Source of the DNA: Azospirillum endophyticum
GTDB lineage: Bacteria; Pseudomonadota; Alphaproteobacteria; Azospirillales; Azospirillaceae
Assembly: GCF_016595245.1 (NCBI RefSeq)
Contig: NZ_JAENHM010000018.1
Span: forward strand, 20,087 to 84,086
Length of the DNA stretch: 64,000 nucleotides
Direction: 5' to 3'
The position numbers and the translations under genes were made by a program. Position 1 is the first letter of the stretch; each line of letters starts with the position of its first letter. Positions 12,229-21,945 of this stretch are shown here, in pieces. The notes beneath the pieces are model-generated. The model did not search any database. It saw only the letters and a list, made by a program, of their open reading frames with translations, and was not told the origin of the DNA.

Positions 12229-13320
12229 ATGGCCCTGATCTCCCTCCGACAGCTCCTCGACCATGCGGCCGAGCAGGGCTATGGCGTGCCGGCCTTCAAC
12301 ATCAACAACATGGAACAGATCCAGGCGATCATGCAGGCGGCGGACGACTGCGCCAGCCCGGTGATCCTCCAGGCCTCCGCCGGCGCGCGCAAATATGCCG
12401 GCGAGCCGTTCCTGCGCCACATGGTGCAGGCGGCGGTGGAGATGTGGCCGCACATCCCCGTCTGCCTGCACCAGGACCATGGCGCCAGCCCGGCCGTCTG
12501 CCAGCAGGCCATCCGTTCCGGCTTCACCAGCGTGATGATGGACGGCTCGCTGCTGGACGACATGAAGACGCCGGCCGGCTATGACTACAACATCCGCGTC
12601 ACCCGGCAGGTGGTGGAGCAGGCGCATGCCGTCGGCGTGTCGGTGGAGGGCGAGTTGGGCTGTCTCGGCTCGCTGGAGACCGGCCGGGCAGGGGAGGAGG
12701 ACGGTTCTGGCGCCGCCGGCACGCTGTCGCGCGACCAGTTGCTGACCGATCCGGAGCAGGCGGCGGACTTCGTGGCGCGGACGGGGGTGGATGCGCTCGC
12801 CATCGCCATCGGCACCAGCCATGGCGCCTACAAATTCAGCCGCTGCCCGGACGGCGAGGTGTTGGCCGTCGAGCGCATCCGTGCCATTCACGACCGCATC
12901 CCCGACACCCATCTGGTGATGCACGGGTCCTCCAGCGTGCCGCAGGAGTGGCTGGAGATCATCCGCGCTCATGGCGGCAGCATCCGCGAGACCTATGGCG
13001 TACCGGTCGAGGAAATCCGCGAGGGCATCCGCAACGGCGTGCGCAAGGTCAATATCGACACCGACATCCGCCTTGCCATGAGCGGCAGCCTGCGCCGCGC
13101 GATGATGACGCGGCCCGAGGAGTTCGACCCGCGCAAGTTCCTGGCCGAAGCGACCAGGGCCGCCGGCGCCCTGTGCCGGGACCGGTTCGAGGCCTTCGGA
13201 TCGGCTGGGCAGGCCGACCGCATCGTGCCGTTGCCGCTGGAGCGCATGGCCGCCCGTGCCGCGGTGCTCGAATCTGCGGCGATGGAACGACGATCGCCGG
13301 TGATGATGGCGTCCGGCTGA
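12229..13320 (+). CDS. cbbA: Fructose-bisphosphate aldolase, class II
   Basis: Zinc-dependent aldolase joining triose phosphates to fructose 1,6-bisphosphate, and erythrose 4-phosphate to sedoheptulose bisphosphate. It is 363 aa. The class II zinc ligands are in [17 protein letters not shown] and in the VEGELGCLG region; [18 protein letters not shown] is the C-terminal phosphate site. ATG 12229 follows the cbbT stop by 31 nt, with a CCGGAGA ribosome site at 12213-12219. Confidence 0.97.
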   Translation: MALISLRQLLDHAAEQGYGVPAFNINNMEQIQAIMQAADDCASPVILQASAGARKYAGEPFLRHMVQAAVEMWPHIPVCLHQDHGASPAVCQQAIRSGFTSVMMDGSLLDDMKTPAGYDYNIRVTRQVVEQAHAVGVSVEGELGCLGSLETGRAGEEDGSGAAGTLSRDQLLTDPEQAADFVARTGVDALAIAIGTSHGAYKFSRCPDGEVLAVERIRAIHDRIPDTHLVMHGSSSVPQEWLEIIRAHGGSIRETYGVPVEEIREGIRNGVRKVNIDTDIRLAMSGSLRRAMMTRPEEFDPRKFLAEATRAAGALCRDRFEAFGSAGQADRIVPLPLERMAARAAVLESAAMERRSPVMMASG

Positions 13321-13331
13321 GGGAGAGGGAG

Positions 13332-14042
13332 TTGGCAAGACCGGCGCCGGTGATCTTCGATCTGGATGGAACGCTGATCGACAGCGTCCCCCATCTGGGC
13401 CAGGCCCTCAACCGCCTGCTCGGCGAATGGGGTCGGACGTCGGTGACCGACGCCATGCTGCGCTCCTTCATCGGCGACGGGCCCCGGCGGCTGGTGGAGC
13501 GTGGTTTCGCCGCCACCGGCCGTGCGCTGTCGAGGGAGGAGGTCGGGCCGGCTTTGGCCCGTTTCCTCGATTTCTACGCCGTGCTTCCCGCCGACCCCGG
13601 CAGCATCTATCCCGGCGTGCCGCGGACGCTGGCGCGGCTGGCCGGTGCCGGTCATCCCATCGGCCTGTGCACCAACAAGCCCCAAGCGATCGCCCGCGAC
13701 CTGCTGGATGAATTGGAGCTTCTGCCCTTCTTCGGCGCCATCGTCGGCGGCGACAGCCTGCCCCAGTGCAAGCCGGCACCGGAACCTCTGCTTGCCGTGC
13801 TGACTGCGCTGGGTGGGCCGTTCGCCGGTGCGATCATGGTGGGGGACGGTCCCAACGACATTGCCGCCGCCCATGCCGCCGGAATTGTGTCCATTCTCGT
13901 TTCTTACGGTTATGGCGGCGAACCAGCCGACCTTTCCGCCGATCTGGTGATCGACCGCTTCACCGACCTTCCGGACGCGCTGGAGGCCGTTCATCGGAAT
14001 CTTGCCTCACCCCATCCGACATTCCCATTCGGCCGAAGCTGA
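13332..14042 (+). CDS. cbbZ: Phosphoglycolate phosphatase CbbZ (HAD family)
   Basis: Removes phosphate from 2-phosphoglycolate, the product of RuBisCO oxygenation. It is a HAD hydrolase of 236 aa with the nucleophile motif FDLDGTLIDS, motif II CTNKPQAIA, the lysine in QCKPAPEP and the acidic motif VGDGPNDIAAAHAAG. TTG 13332 is preferred, 11 nt after cbbA and preceded by GGGAGAGGGA; GTG 13350 is an alternative that leaves almost no sequence before the catalytic motif. It ends the cbb operon. Confidence 0.9.
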   Translation: MARPAPVIFDLDGTLIDSVPHLGQALNRLLGEWGRTSVTDAMLRSFIGDGPRRLVERGFAATGRALSREEVGPALARFLDFYAVLPADPGSIYPGVPRTLARLAGAGHPIGLCTNKPQAIARDLLDELELLPFFGAIVGGDSLPQCKPAPEPLLAVLTALGGPFAGAIMVGDGPNDIAAAHAAGIVSILVSYGYGGEPADLSADLVIDRFTDLPDALEAVHRNLASPHPTFPFGRS

Positions 14043-14167
14043 GGATAATTTAGATTGCTGACATTCGGTACCGGATGCGTTAGCGTGGCATCTGGTATAC
14101 GACACGCCAGGAACTTGGGATCGCGACAGCCAGAAGCGCGAACCACCCAGCAGAGGCCAGAACCGCC
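14043..14167 (+). promoter_or_regulatory. Region upstream of formate dehydrogenase genes
   Basis: This 125-nt gap after cbbZ starts AT-rich (GATAATTTAGATTG) and carries GCTGACATT at 14057-14065, the same GCTRACATT element seen before cbbL and mptG. A separate promoter for the formate dehydrogenase operon is plausible. No terminator with a T-tract was seen after cbbZ, so read-through from the cbb operon is also possible. Confidence 0.45.
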
Positions 14168-15931
14168 GTGACCGCATTCCCCCCGATCATCAGCGCGACG
14201 CCGCCCGGCGGCGTTCCTGCCCGCAGCATCCATCCCGGCTCCGGCCGCCGCAAGACGCGCGACCAGCAGAAGGGCCGTCAGGTCGATCCACTCAGCCTTG
14301 ATGAGGTGAGGGCGCTTCTCGGCGACCGGTCTCGTCAGGCCGACCTGCTGATCGAGCATCTCCACCTGCTTCAGGACCATTACGGCTGCCTGCATGCCCG
14401 CCATCTCGCCGCACTTGCGAAGGAGATGCGGCTGGCGCTGGTCGAGGTGTTCGAAGTGGCGTCCTTCTACGCCCATTTCGACATCGTGATGGACGGCGAG
14501 CCGGCACCGCCGAAGCTCACCATCCGTGTCTGCGATTCCCTGAGCTGTGCGCTCGCCGGGGCGGAACAGCTCCACGATGCGCTGAAGGCCGGCGTCGACG
14601 AGCGCGATGTCCGCATCCTGCGCGCGCCCTGCATGGGTGGCTGCAACAACGCGCCCGTGGTGGCGATCGGCCATGCCCCGCACGAGAATGCCACGGTGGA
14701 CAGCGTGCTCGATGCCGTCGCCCATGGCCATGTCCATCCGGACATCCCCGATTATCTGGGCTTCGACGCCTATATCCGCGGCGGCGGCTACAAGATGCTG
14801 GCCGAATGCCTGAACGGCGCGCGCGACGTCGATGCCGTGTTGAAGGGGCTGGAGGATTCCAGCATCCGCGGCCTGGGCGGCGCCGGCTTCCCCACCGGCC
14901 TGAAATGGCGCTATGTCCGGGCGGAGCCGGGACCGCGCATGATGGCGATCAACGGCGACGAGGGCGAACCGGGCACCTTCAAGGACCGCTTCCACCTGGA
15001 GCGTGACCCGCACCGTTTCCTGGAGGGTATGCTGATCGGCGCCTGGACGGTGGAGGCGACAGACGTCTACATCTATCTGCGCGACGAGTACCCGCAATGC
15101 CGGGAAATCCTGCTGCGCGAGATCCCGAAGGTCGAGGCCGCCGGCTTTGCCCGCCACACCCGCATCCATCTGCGGCGAGGCGCCGGCGCCTACATCTGCG
15201 GCGAGGAATCGGCGATGCTGGAAAGCATCGAGGGCAAGCGCGGACTGCCCCGTCACAAGCCGCCCTTCCCGTCGGTGGTCGGTCTGTTCGGCCGCCCGAC
15301 CCTGATCAACAACATCGAGACGGTGTTCTGGGTCCGCGAGATCCTGGAGAAGGGCGGGGCGTGGTTCGCCGGCCACGGTATGAACGGGCGCAAGGGGCTG
15401 CGCACCTTCTCGGTTTCCGGCCGGGTGAAGGAGCCGGGGGTCAAGCTGGCCCCGGCCGGCATCACCCTGCAGGAGCTGATCGACCAATACTGCGGCGGCA
15501 TGGCCGACGGCCACACGCTGAAGGGCTACTTGCCCGGCGGCCCCTCGGGCGGCATCCTGCCGGCGTCGATGGCGGACATCCCGCTCGATTTCGGCACGCT
15601 GGAACCGCATGGCTCCTTCATCGGCTCGGCCGCCGTCGTCGTGCTGTCGGACAAGGACAACATGCGCGACGTGGCGCTCAACCTGCTGAAGTTCTTCGAG
15701 GACGAGAGCTGCGGCCAATGCACGCCCTGCCGGGTCGGCACCGAAAAGGCCGTGCGCCTGATCAGCGAACCGGAATGGGATGAGGAGCTGCTTGCAGCGC
15801 TCGCCACCGTGATGGGCGACGCGTCGATCTGCGGATTGGGGCAGGCGGCGATGAACCCGATCAAGCTCGTGATGAAGCATTTCCGTGAGGACTTCGTGTC
15901 GCGCCAAGCCGCAACCGGGTCGCAGGGGTAA
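14168..15931 (+). CDS. NAD-dependent formate dehydrogenase, fused NuoE/NuoF-like beta subunit
   Basis: Diaphorase subunit passing electrons from formate oxidation to NAD+. It is 587 aa. Residues about 45-190 are a thioredoxin-like [2Fe-2S] domain (CDSLSCALAG, APCMGGCNNAP). The rest is NuoF-like: NADH/FMN site GLGGAGFPTGLKW and NGDEGEPGTFKDR, and [4Fe-4S] cysteines ESCGQCTPCRVG. The layout matches the beta subunit of the tungsten FDH1 of Methylorubrum extorquens; many other bacteria split these domains into FdsG and FdsB. The GTG start at 14168 is uncertain; the first 40 residues are not conserved. The alpha subunit follows after 10 nt. Confidence 0.93.
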   Translation: MTAFPPIISATPPGGVPARSIHPGSGRRKTRDQQKGRQVDPLSLDEVRALLGDRSRQADLLIEHLHLLQDHYGCLHARHLAALAKEMRLALVEVFEVASFYAHFDIVMDGEPAPPKLTIRVCDSLSCALAGAEQLHDALKAGVDERDVRILRAPCMGGCNNAPVVAIGHAPHENATVDSVLDAVAHGHVHPDIPDYLGFDAYIRGGGYKMLAECLNGARDVDAVLKGLEDSSIRGLGGAGFPTGLKWRYVRAEPGPRMMAINGDEGEPGTFKDRFHLERDPHRFLEGMLIGAWTVEATDVYIYLRDEYPQCREILLREIPKVEAAGFARHTRIHLRRGAGAYICGEESAMLESIEGKRGLPRHKPPFPSVVGLFGRPTLINNIETVFWVREILEKGGAWFAGHGMNGRKGLRTFSVSGRVKEPGVKLAPAGITLQELIDQYCGGMADGHTLKGYLPGGPSGGILPASMADIPLDFGTLEPHGSFIGSAAVVVLSDKDNMRDVALNLLKFFEDESCGQCTPCRVGTEKAVRLISEPEWDEELLAALATVMGDASICGLGQAAMNPIKLVMKHFREDFVSRQAATGSQG

Positions 15932-15941
15932 GGAGACCGAC

Positions 15942-18713
15942 ATGTCCAACGGCATCACTTTCACCCTGGACGGCGCCGAGGTCGAGGCACGCAACGGCGA
16001 GACGATCTGGCAGGTCGCCACCCGGCTCGGTACCGAAATCCCGCATCTCTGTCATCGGCCGGAGCCGGGGTACCGGCCGGACGGCAACTGCCGGGCCTGC
16101 ATGGTGGAGATCGAGGGCGAGCGCGTGCTCGCCGCCTCCTGCATCCGCAAGCCCAAGCCCGGCATGACGGTGCGCACCGCATCGGAGCGTGCCAAGGCCT
16201 CGCGCAAGCTGGTCTTCGAACTGCTGCTGGCCGACCAGCCGGAGCGGAAGGCCGCGCACGACCCCAATTCGACCTTCTGGAATTGGACCGACAAGGTCGA
16301 GGTTGCCGGAAGCCGCTTCCCGGCCGTGGACAGGCCGACCAAGACCGACGACATGTCGCACCCGGCGATGGCGGTCCAGCTCGACGCCTGCATCCACTGC
16401 AACCTGTGCGTCCGCGCCTGCCGCGAGGTCCAGGTCAACGACGTCATCGGCATGGCCGCACGCGGGCATCTGGAAAAGATCGTCTTCGATTTCGACGACC
16501 CGATGGGTCAGTCCACCTGTGTGGCCTGCGGCGAGTGCGTGCAGGCCTGCCCGACCGGCGCGCTGATGCCGGCGACCCTGGTGGACGAGAAGGGCGTCTA
16601 CGCCAACGCCCCCGACCGCGAGGTCCATTCGGTCTGCCCCTATTGTGGGGTCGGCTGCCAGCTGACCTACCGGGTGCGTGACAACAAGATCGTCGCCGTC
16701 GACGGCCGCGACGGGCCGTCCAACCAGAACCGCCTGTGCGTGAAGGGCCGGTTCGGCTTCGACTACGCCCATCACGGCGACCGGCTGACCGTGCCGCTGA
16801 TCCGCAAGGAGGGCGTGTCGAAGCACGACGTCGACATCGACCCGATGAATCCCTTCACCCATTTCCGCGAAGCGAGCTGGGACGAGGCTCTGGCCGCAGC
16901 GGCCGGGGGGCTGCGGAAGATCCGGGACGAGCGCGGCGGCAACGCGCTGGCCGGCTTCGGGTCGGCCAAGGGGTCGAACGAGGAGGCCTACCTGTTCCAG
17001 AAGCTGGTCCGCACCGGTTTCGGCACCAACAACGTCGATCACTGCACGCGGCTGTGCCATGCCTCCTCGGTCGCGGCGCTGATCGAGGGCGTCGGGTCGG
17101 GGGCGGTGTCGGCTCCCTTCATGGCGGCGGAGGATGCCGAGGTCATCGTCATCATCGGCGCCAACCCGACGGAGAACCACCCGGTCGCCGCGACCTTCTT
17201 CAAGAACGCGGCGGAGCGTGGGGCGAAGCTGATCGTCATGGATCCGCGCGGGCTCGCCATGGCGCGCCACGCCACCCACATGCTGCAGTTCACGCCGGGC
17301 CGCGACGTGTCGATGCTGAACGCCATCCTCCACACCATCATCGCGGAGGGGCTGTACGACCGCCAGTATGTCCAGGCCAACACCGAGGATTTCGAGGCGC
17401 TGGCCGAAACGGTCAAGGATTACCCGCCCGAGGAGATGGAGAAGGTCTGCGGCATTCCAGCCGCCACCCTGCGCACGGTGGCGCGGCTGTTCGCCCGGGC
17501 CAAATCGTCGATCATCTTCTGGGGCATGGGCGTGTCGCAGCACATCCACGGGACCGACAACAGCCGCTGCCTGATCGCGCTGTCGCTGGTCACCGGCCAG
17601 ATCGGCCGCCCCGGCACCGGCCTGCATCCGCTGCGGGGCCAGAACAACGTCCAGGGCGCGTCCGACGCCGGCCTGATCCCGATGTTCTACCCCGACTACA
17701 AGTCGGTCGAGGACCCGGAGGTCCAGTCCTTCTACGAGAATTACTGGGGCACCAAGCTGGACGGCAAACGCGGACTGACGGTCGTCGAAATCATGGACGC
17801 GATCCATGACGGCCGGATCCGCGGGCTCTATGTCGAGGGCGAGAACCCGGCGATGTCCGATCCCGACGTGACCCACGCCCGCGAGGCGCTGGCCATGCTG
17901 GACCATCTGGTGGTCCAGGACATCTTCCTGACCGAGACGGCGAAATACGCCGACGTGGTGCTTCCGGCCTCGGCTTGGCCGGAGAAGGACGGCACCGTCA
18001 TCAACACCAACCGGCAGGTCCAGATGGGCCGCGCGGCGGTGCCGTTGCCGGGCGAGGCGCGCCAGGATCTCTGGATCATCCAGGACATGGCGCGCGGGCT
18101 GGGCCTGAACTGGACCTACAGCCATGTGTCGGAGGTGTTCGCGGAGATGGTCGGGGCCATGCCGTCGCTCGCCAATATCACCTGGGAGCGGGTGGAGCGC
18201 GAGGAGTCCGTCACCTATCCGGTGGACGGTCCGGACGAAGCCGGCCATGACATCGTCTTCGGCAACGGCTTCCCGACCAAGTCCGGCCGCGGGCGCTTCG
18301 TGCCGGCGCGGCCGATCAATCCGGCGGAGACGCCCGATCTCGACTATCCGCTGGTGCTCACCACCGGTCGCCAGTTGGAGCACTGGCATACCGGTTCGAT
18401 GACCCGGCGGTCGAGCGTGCTGGATGCGGTCGAACCGGAGGCGGTCGCCTATGTCTCGCCGCACGACCTCACCCGTGCCGGCATGAGGACCGGCGATTAC
18501 ATGCTGGTATCCAGCCGCCGCGGCACCATTCGCCTGAAGGCCCGCATCGACGACCGCATGCCGGTCGGGCTGGTCTTCATTCCCTTCGCCTATGCCGAAG
18601 CGGCGGCGAATGTTCTGACCAATCCGCAGCTCGATCCATTCGGCAAGATCCCGGAGTTCAAATACTGCGCGATCAAGATCGAACGGGCAGAGATCGCGGA
18701 GGCGGCGGAGTAG
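15942..18713 (+). CDS. NAD-dependent formate dehydrogenase catalytic alpha subunit (Mo/W bis-MGD)
   Basis: Oxidises formate to CO2 in the cytoplasm, 923 aa. N-terminal iron-sulfur domains: NuoG-like [2Fe-2S] (GNCRACMVEIEG), then ferredoxin motifs CIHCNLCVRAC and CVACGECVQACPTGAL. The molybdopterin domain opens with the [4Fe-4S] motif CPYCGVGCQLTY, and the active-site loop VDHCTRLCHASSV supplies a cysteine, not selenocysteine, as metal ligand. ATG 15942 follows AAGGAGA. Mo and W use cannot be told apart from sequence. Its last 41 nt overlap the convergent mfnB gene. Confidence 0.95.
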   Translation: MSNGITFTLDGAEVEARNGETIWQVATRLGTEIPHLCHRPEPGYRPDGNCRACMVEIEGERVLAASCIRKPKPGMTVRTASERAKASRKLVFELLLADQPERKAAHDPNSTFWNWTDKVEVAGSRFPAVDRPTKTDDMSHPAMAVQLDACIHCNLCVRACREVQVNDVIGMAARGHLEKIVFDFDDPMGQSTCVACGECVQACPTGALMPATLVDEKGVYANAPDREVHSVCPYCGVGCQLTYRVRDNKIVAVDGRDGPSNQNRLCVKGRFGFDYAHHGDRLTVPLIRKEGVSKHDVDIDPMNPFTHFREASWDEALAAAAGGLRKIRDERGGNALAGFGSAKGSNEEAYLFQKLVRTGFGTNNVDHCTRLCHASSVAALIEGVGSGAVSAPFMAAEDAEVIVIIGANPTENHPVAATFFKNAAERGAKLIVMDPRGLAMARHATHMLQFTPGRDVSMLNAILHTIIAEGLYDRQYVQANTEDFEALAETVKDYPPEEMEKVCGIPAATLRTVARLFARAKSSIIFWGMGVSQHIHGTDNSRCLIALSLVTGQIGRPGTGLHPLRGQNNVQGASDAGLIPMFYPDYKSVEDPEVQSFYENYWGTKLDGKRGLTVVEIMDAIHDGRIRGLYVEGENPAMSDPDVTHAREALAMLDHLVVQDIFLTETAKYADVVLPASAWPEKDGTVINTNRQVQMGRAAVPLPGEARQDLWIIQDMARGLGLNWTYSHVSEVFAEMVGAMPSLANITWERVEREESVTYPVDGPDEAGHDIVFGNGFPTKSGRGRFVPARPINPAETPDLDYPLVLTTGRQLEHWHTGSMTRRSSVLDAVEPEAVAYVSPHDLTRAGMRTGDYMLVSSRRGTIRLKARIDDRMPVGLVFIPFAYAEAAANVLTNPQLDPFGKIPEFKYCAIKIERAEIAEAAE

Positions 18714-19410
18714 CGATGGGCAATTTGGCCATGCAGGCGGCGACCCGCGTCACCGCCTGTGGGTCGATGCCGGCGGTCCGCTCCCCGCCGCACAGAGCAC
18801 CGCGGAAGCCGAGATAGTCCGGCGCCAGGGCTGACAGGGCCGGGATGTCCGAAACCCGCAACGACCCGGCCAGCCCGGTCAACAGATGATGCGCCTTTGC
18901 GCAGGACACGAAGGCACCCAACTGCGCATCGTTCCAGTGGTGGCGCAGGCCATGGCGCTTGCCGGAGGTGTCCAGCATCGCCCCGCGGAAGCCGGCGGCG
19001 GCAAGCCGGTCGATCGGCAGGCAGCAGGGATCGCCCGGCCACAAATCGGCGAAGAGCACGGCGATCAGCCGCGCCCCCTCCGCCGCAAGCGGTGCCAGCG
19101 CGTCGATGCAGCGGTCGGGCGCACCGTCCGGCGCGAAACCGATCTTGACGAAATCCACCCCGGTGGCCGCGATCCGGCGTGCTGCCGGAAGCACGGCATC
19201 GGGCCGCATCGGATGGTCGCCGATGGTGGCGCTCAACCGTGGCCGCTGCTGATTGGCTGCCAAGTCCCGCACCGCCGCGGCGATGTCCCCCGCGTCCCAG
19301 GCGCCGAGTGCCCCGGCGGCGGGGTCCTTCAGGTCCAGGATGTCGGGTGCCGTCGGCAGGATCAGCGAGATTTCCGCCGCGTTCGCGACACTGGCCAGCC
19401 ATCCGGTCAT
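18673..19410 (-). CDS. mfnB: MfnB-like (5-formylfuran-3-yl)methyl phosphate synthase
   Basis: Predicted to make the furan precursor of methylofuran (methanofuran analogue) from two glyceraldehyde 3-phosphate molecules, as archaeal MfnB does. It is 245 aa, starting at ATG 19410 (MTGWLASVANAAEISLILPT). The family markers DILDLKDPAAGALGAW and FVKIGFAPDG are visible; these lysines correspond to the conserved catalytic and binding lysines. Bacterial homologues occur only with dH4MPT-dependent C1 genes. Its start overlaps the preceding DUF447 gene by 4 nt, and its 3' end runs 41 nt antisense into the formate dehydrogenase alpha gene. Confidence 0.88.
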   Translation of the reverse strand: MTGWLASVANAAEISLILPTAPDILDLKDPAAGALGAWDAGDIAAAVRDLAANQQRPRLSATIGDHPMRPDAVLPAARRIAATGVDFVKIGFAPDGAPDRCIDALAPLAAEGARLIAVLFADLWPGDPCCLPIDRLAAAGFRGAMLDTSGKRHGLRHHWNDAQLGAFVSCAKAHHLLTGLAGSLRVSDIPALSALAPDYLGFRGALCGGERTAGIDPQAVTRVAACMAKLPIATPPPPRSLPVRS

Positions 19411-19991
19411 GAATCCTCTCCCGCGCGGTGAGCGGCGATGCGGGCCATCAGCCAATCCCAGGCCTCCAGTTCCGGCGGGCCGGCGGTCTTGCCGATGGCG
19501 ATGGTCAGATAGTCGATCTCGCACGCGATCTTGTCCATGGGCAGCATGTGCAGCCGGCTGACCAGGATGGCGGCTTCGATCACCGCCGCCTGCGCCCGGT
19601 TGAAGCCGCGGAAGCTGGCATGCGCCGCGGCATGGACGGTGCGGCAATGGAAACGCGGGCGTACCGGATCGTTCTCCATCTCCACCACCGCTATTTCCTC
19701 GTGCGACAGGCAGTGGGCCAGGCGCGGTGCGTCGATCCTGTCCGCCGGAACGGTCGGCCACTCCCGGCGGCGTCCGCTGATGCAGCCGGCGAAGACCCGG
19801 ACATCGTCGGTGTGGTTGACGACGGCGCAGCGCCGGGCGAGCAAATTGTCCAACGTCCGCGACGGCCGGAACGGGGCCAGCACCAGCCGTTCGCCGTCAC
19901 CATCCAAGTCGACGGTCACCCCCATCGGTGCCACATGAGGCCGCCCGTCGACGCCGGTCGTGGTGATGATGGTCTCGCGGATCAGGGGCAT
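19407..19991 (-). CDS. DUF447 family protein of the dH4MPT/methylofuran gene set
   Basis: A 194-aa protein of unknown activity. The N-terminal half (IRETIITTTGVDGRPHVAPM, RTLDNLLARRCAVVNHTDD) resembles flavin-reductase-like split barrels, and the C-terminal half is helical. DUF447 genes are shared by methanogens and dH4MPT-using bacteria and are thought to serve cofactor synthesis (family knowledge, no proven reaction). It overlaps the upstream dihydropteroate synthase-related gene by 10 nt and mfnB by 4 nt, so all three are probably one transcript. Confidence 0.8.
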   Translation of the reverse strand: MPLIRETIITTTGVDGRPHVAPMGVTVDLDGDGERLVLAPFRPSRTLDNLLARRCAVVNHTDDVRVFAGCISGRRREWPTVPADRIDAPRLAHCLSHEEIAVVEMENDPVRPRFHCRTVHAAAHASFRGFNRAQAAVIEAAILVSRLHMLPMDKIACEIDYLTIAIGKTAGPPELEAWDWLMARIAAHRAGEDS

Positions 19992-21376
19992 GGGTCGCTT
20001 CGCTTGGTCGGGCCGGTGGCGTGGAAGGCGCTGGGGTCCTCCCGCGGCTCATCGGTCGCGGCCCCCCAGCGCAATTCGCTGTCTTGGGCATAGCGTTTGC
20101 CGAGCTGCCACGCGATTTGTGCCCGGGCCAGTTCCACCCCCAGGTAGAAGGCATGACCGGAGTCGGTCGTCGGATCGAGTTTGGGGAACAGGTCGAAGGG
20201 ATCGGTGGCGCGGTGAAGGCCGTCACGGTTGTAGAGGTGGATGCCCTCGGCACTGACCTCCACACGGTAGTTAGGATCGCGGATCCGCGCGGCGGTCTCC
20301 GCGATCTGCTCGGCGCTGCGGACGAAGGGCCGGCGGTCGCGCAGGCAGAGCAGGCCGTTGCCGAAGCCGCGCGGCATGCTGTGCGCGGCACGGGCGGCGA
20401 AGAACTGACGCCGCGCCGTGTCGAACTCGCGGATTGCGCGGCGGCAATGCGGGCTGACCTGCACCGCCAGCACATTGCCGATGCGCAGCTCCGAAACCAC
20501 ACCCATCAGCACGGCGGTGATGCCGGAGGTATCGGCGTCGGTCAACTCGGTGACATTGCCGATGCCCATCAGGATCTCGGCGTCGGGCCAGCGCTCCCGC
20601 ACCGCATGGTAGCGCAGCAGGGACTGGGTGAAGCCATGGTGGATCGGCTCCAGGATCGGATCGACCAGGAAGCGACGGCCGCGGTCAAACATGGCGTCGA
20701 CGGCCCGGCCGAGGCTGTCGAGATCGCGCGGCGTGGTCGGGATCAGCACGGGTACGGCCCCTCCCTCGTCGACAAGATGGATCGTCTCCTCGGTCAGGCT
20801 GAGCAGATAGTCTGCACCGGCCCGGTTGGCACGGCGCAGCTCTTCGGCATTCAGGGAGTCGACACTGACGGTGAACCCGGCACCGTGCAGCGCGTCGATC
20901 GCCTCTTCCAGATGGGGAAAGGGTGTGTCCGGCAGGCAGCCGAGGTCGATGACGTCGGCACCGTCGCGGCGAAGCTCCGCTGCCTTGGCCAGAATGGCGC
21001 CGATTTCACGCGACGGTGCGTCGACGATCTCGGCAAAGATGCAGGTGTCGTGGCGGCTGAGGTCGAGGGGACGGGCCTGTCGTTGGAAGAATTGCGGCAA
21101 ATCCTCGAGTTCGTCCGGGCCGCGTTCGACCGCGGTTCCGAAATGCTCGGCCAGAGCGCCGAGATCGCCGCGGAACCTGCCCGGCAGCAGGATCAGGTCG
21201 GCGCCGCGCGCGGAGTCCAGTCGCCGCAGAACGATGTCGGTGGTGGCGAGTGCCGCGACCTTGACGCCGAGATTGACGATGGTCGTCTCGAAGGGCAGGG
21301 GGGAGAGCGATTCCAGGACCTGCCGCAGCCGCTCTTCCGCCAGGGAGCCGGTCAGGAAAAGGATGTGCCGGGCCAT
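19982..21376 (-). CDS. Dihydropteroate synthase-related protein (DUF6513), dH4MPT biosynthesis candidate
   Basis: 464 aa. About residues 1-110 form an N-terminal domain (MARHILFLTGSLAEERLRQV, LILLPGRFRGDLGALAEHFG), then a dihydropteroate synthase-like TIM barrel: ELRRDGADVIDLGCLPDTPF, TVSVDSLNAEELRRA, MGIGNVTELTDADTSGI. Archaeal relatives are proposed to couple the pterin pyrophosphate to ribofuranosylaminobenzene phosphate, the MptG product. Here that role is an inference from the family and from the neighbouring FolB-like, DUF447 and MfnB genes. It is distinct from the ordinary FolP at 48637-49743. Confidence 0.85.
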   Translation of the reverse strand: MARHILFLTGSLAEERLRQVLESLSPLPFETTIVNLGVKVAALATTDIVLRRLDSARGADLILLPGRFRGDLGALAEHFGTAVERGPDELEDLPQFFQRQARPLDLSRHDTCIFAEIVDAPSREIGAILAKAAELRRDGADVIDLGCLPDTPFPHLEEAIDALHGAGFTVSVDSLNAEELRRANRAGADYLLSLTEETIHLVDEGGAVPVLIPTTPRDLDSLGRAVDAMFDRGRRFLVDPILEPIHHGFTQSLLRYHAVRERWPDAEILMGIGNVTELTDADTSGITAVLMGVVSELRIGNVLAVQVSPHCRRAIREFDTARRQFFAARAAHSMPRGFGNGLLCLRDRRPFVRSAEQIAETAARIRDPNYRVEVSAEGIHLYNRDGLHRATDPFDLFPKLDPTTDSGHAFYLGVELARAQIAWQLGKRYAQDSELRWGAATDEPREDPSAFHATGPTKRSDPCP

Positions 21377-21458
21377 GCCGCCTCCCGGTCCCGCGCGTCC
21401 GGAACGATGGAATTGCGCCGCGACGTCTCGGCTGCCGGTTCGGCGACCAAGCTCCCCG

Positions 21459-21902
21459 TCATCGCGGCTGGTCCCGCGCGCCGGTCAGCACCACGCCGAC
21501 GCCGGCCGCCTGGGGAAGGATCTCCAGCTTCTCCACCTGTACCCGGGCGAAGACCGCCTGCGGCGGCGACAGGCACAGCGCCAGCAGCTTTTCCGCCAGC
21601 ACCTCCAGAAGCTGGATGTGGGGACTTCGGCTGAACGCCTCGACACCCTGGATCAGGTATTCGTAGGAGACGACCGCATCAAGATCGTCGACGAAGGGAC
21701 GGTTGGGCACTTCGACGGTGACGGTCAGGCTGACGCGCACGCGCTGGGTGCCGGTCTTTTCATGGTCCCAGACGCCGATGCGGAAATCGCCGACATAGTC
21801 GCGCAGCACCAGATCGTAACGCCGCGTCACGGCGGCCGTGCGCGGCGGTGGCCGCAGGACGTTCATGATGCTGCTGTAGCCGCTCTGGGATTCGTCCGGC
21901 AT
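21459..21902 (-). CDS. Dihydroneopterin aldolase family protein (FolB-like)
   Basis: Predicted to cleave or epimerise dihydroneopterin in pterin synthesis. It is 147 aa from ATG 21902, with a roughly 25-residue N-terminal extension before the tunnelling fold: LVLRDYVGDFRIGVWDHEKT, the DLDAVVSYEYLIQGV region and LLEVLAEKLLALCL. The glutamate in LLEVLAEK matches the FolB active-site region. Its place directly upstream of the dihydropteroate synthase-related gene suggests a role in the pterin half of dH4MPT and not only in folate. A second start (MNVLRPPP) is possible 36 nt inside. Confidence 0.8.
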   Translation of the reverse strand: MPDESQSGYSSIMNVLRPPPRTAAVTRRYDLVLRDYVGDFRIGVWDHEKTGTQRVRVSLTVTVEVPNRPFVDDLDAVVSYEYLIQGVEAFSRSPHIQLLEVLAEKLLALCLSPPQAVFARVQVEKLEILPQAAGVGVVLTGARDQPR

Positions 21903-21945
21903 TTCTCGGTTCTCCCCGCCGCCCGATCCGGCGGCATATGGCCAC

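Noticed and set aside
15861..18464. Minus-strand open frame opposite the formate dehydrogenase alpha gene (867 codons)
   Set aside because: It is antisense to a gene with all Fe-S and molybdopterin motifs; it has no recognisable domain or ribosome site.
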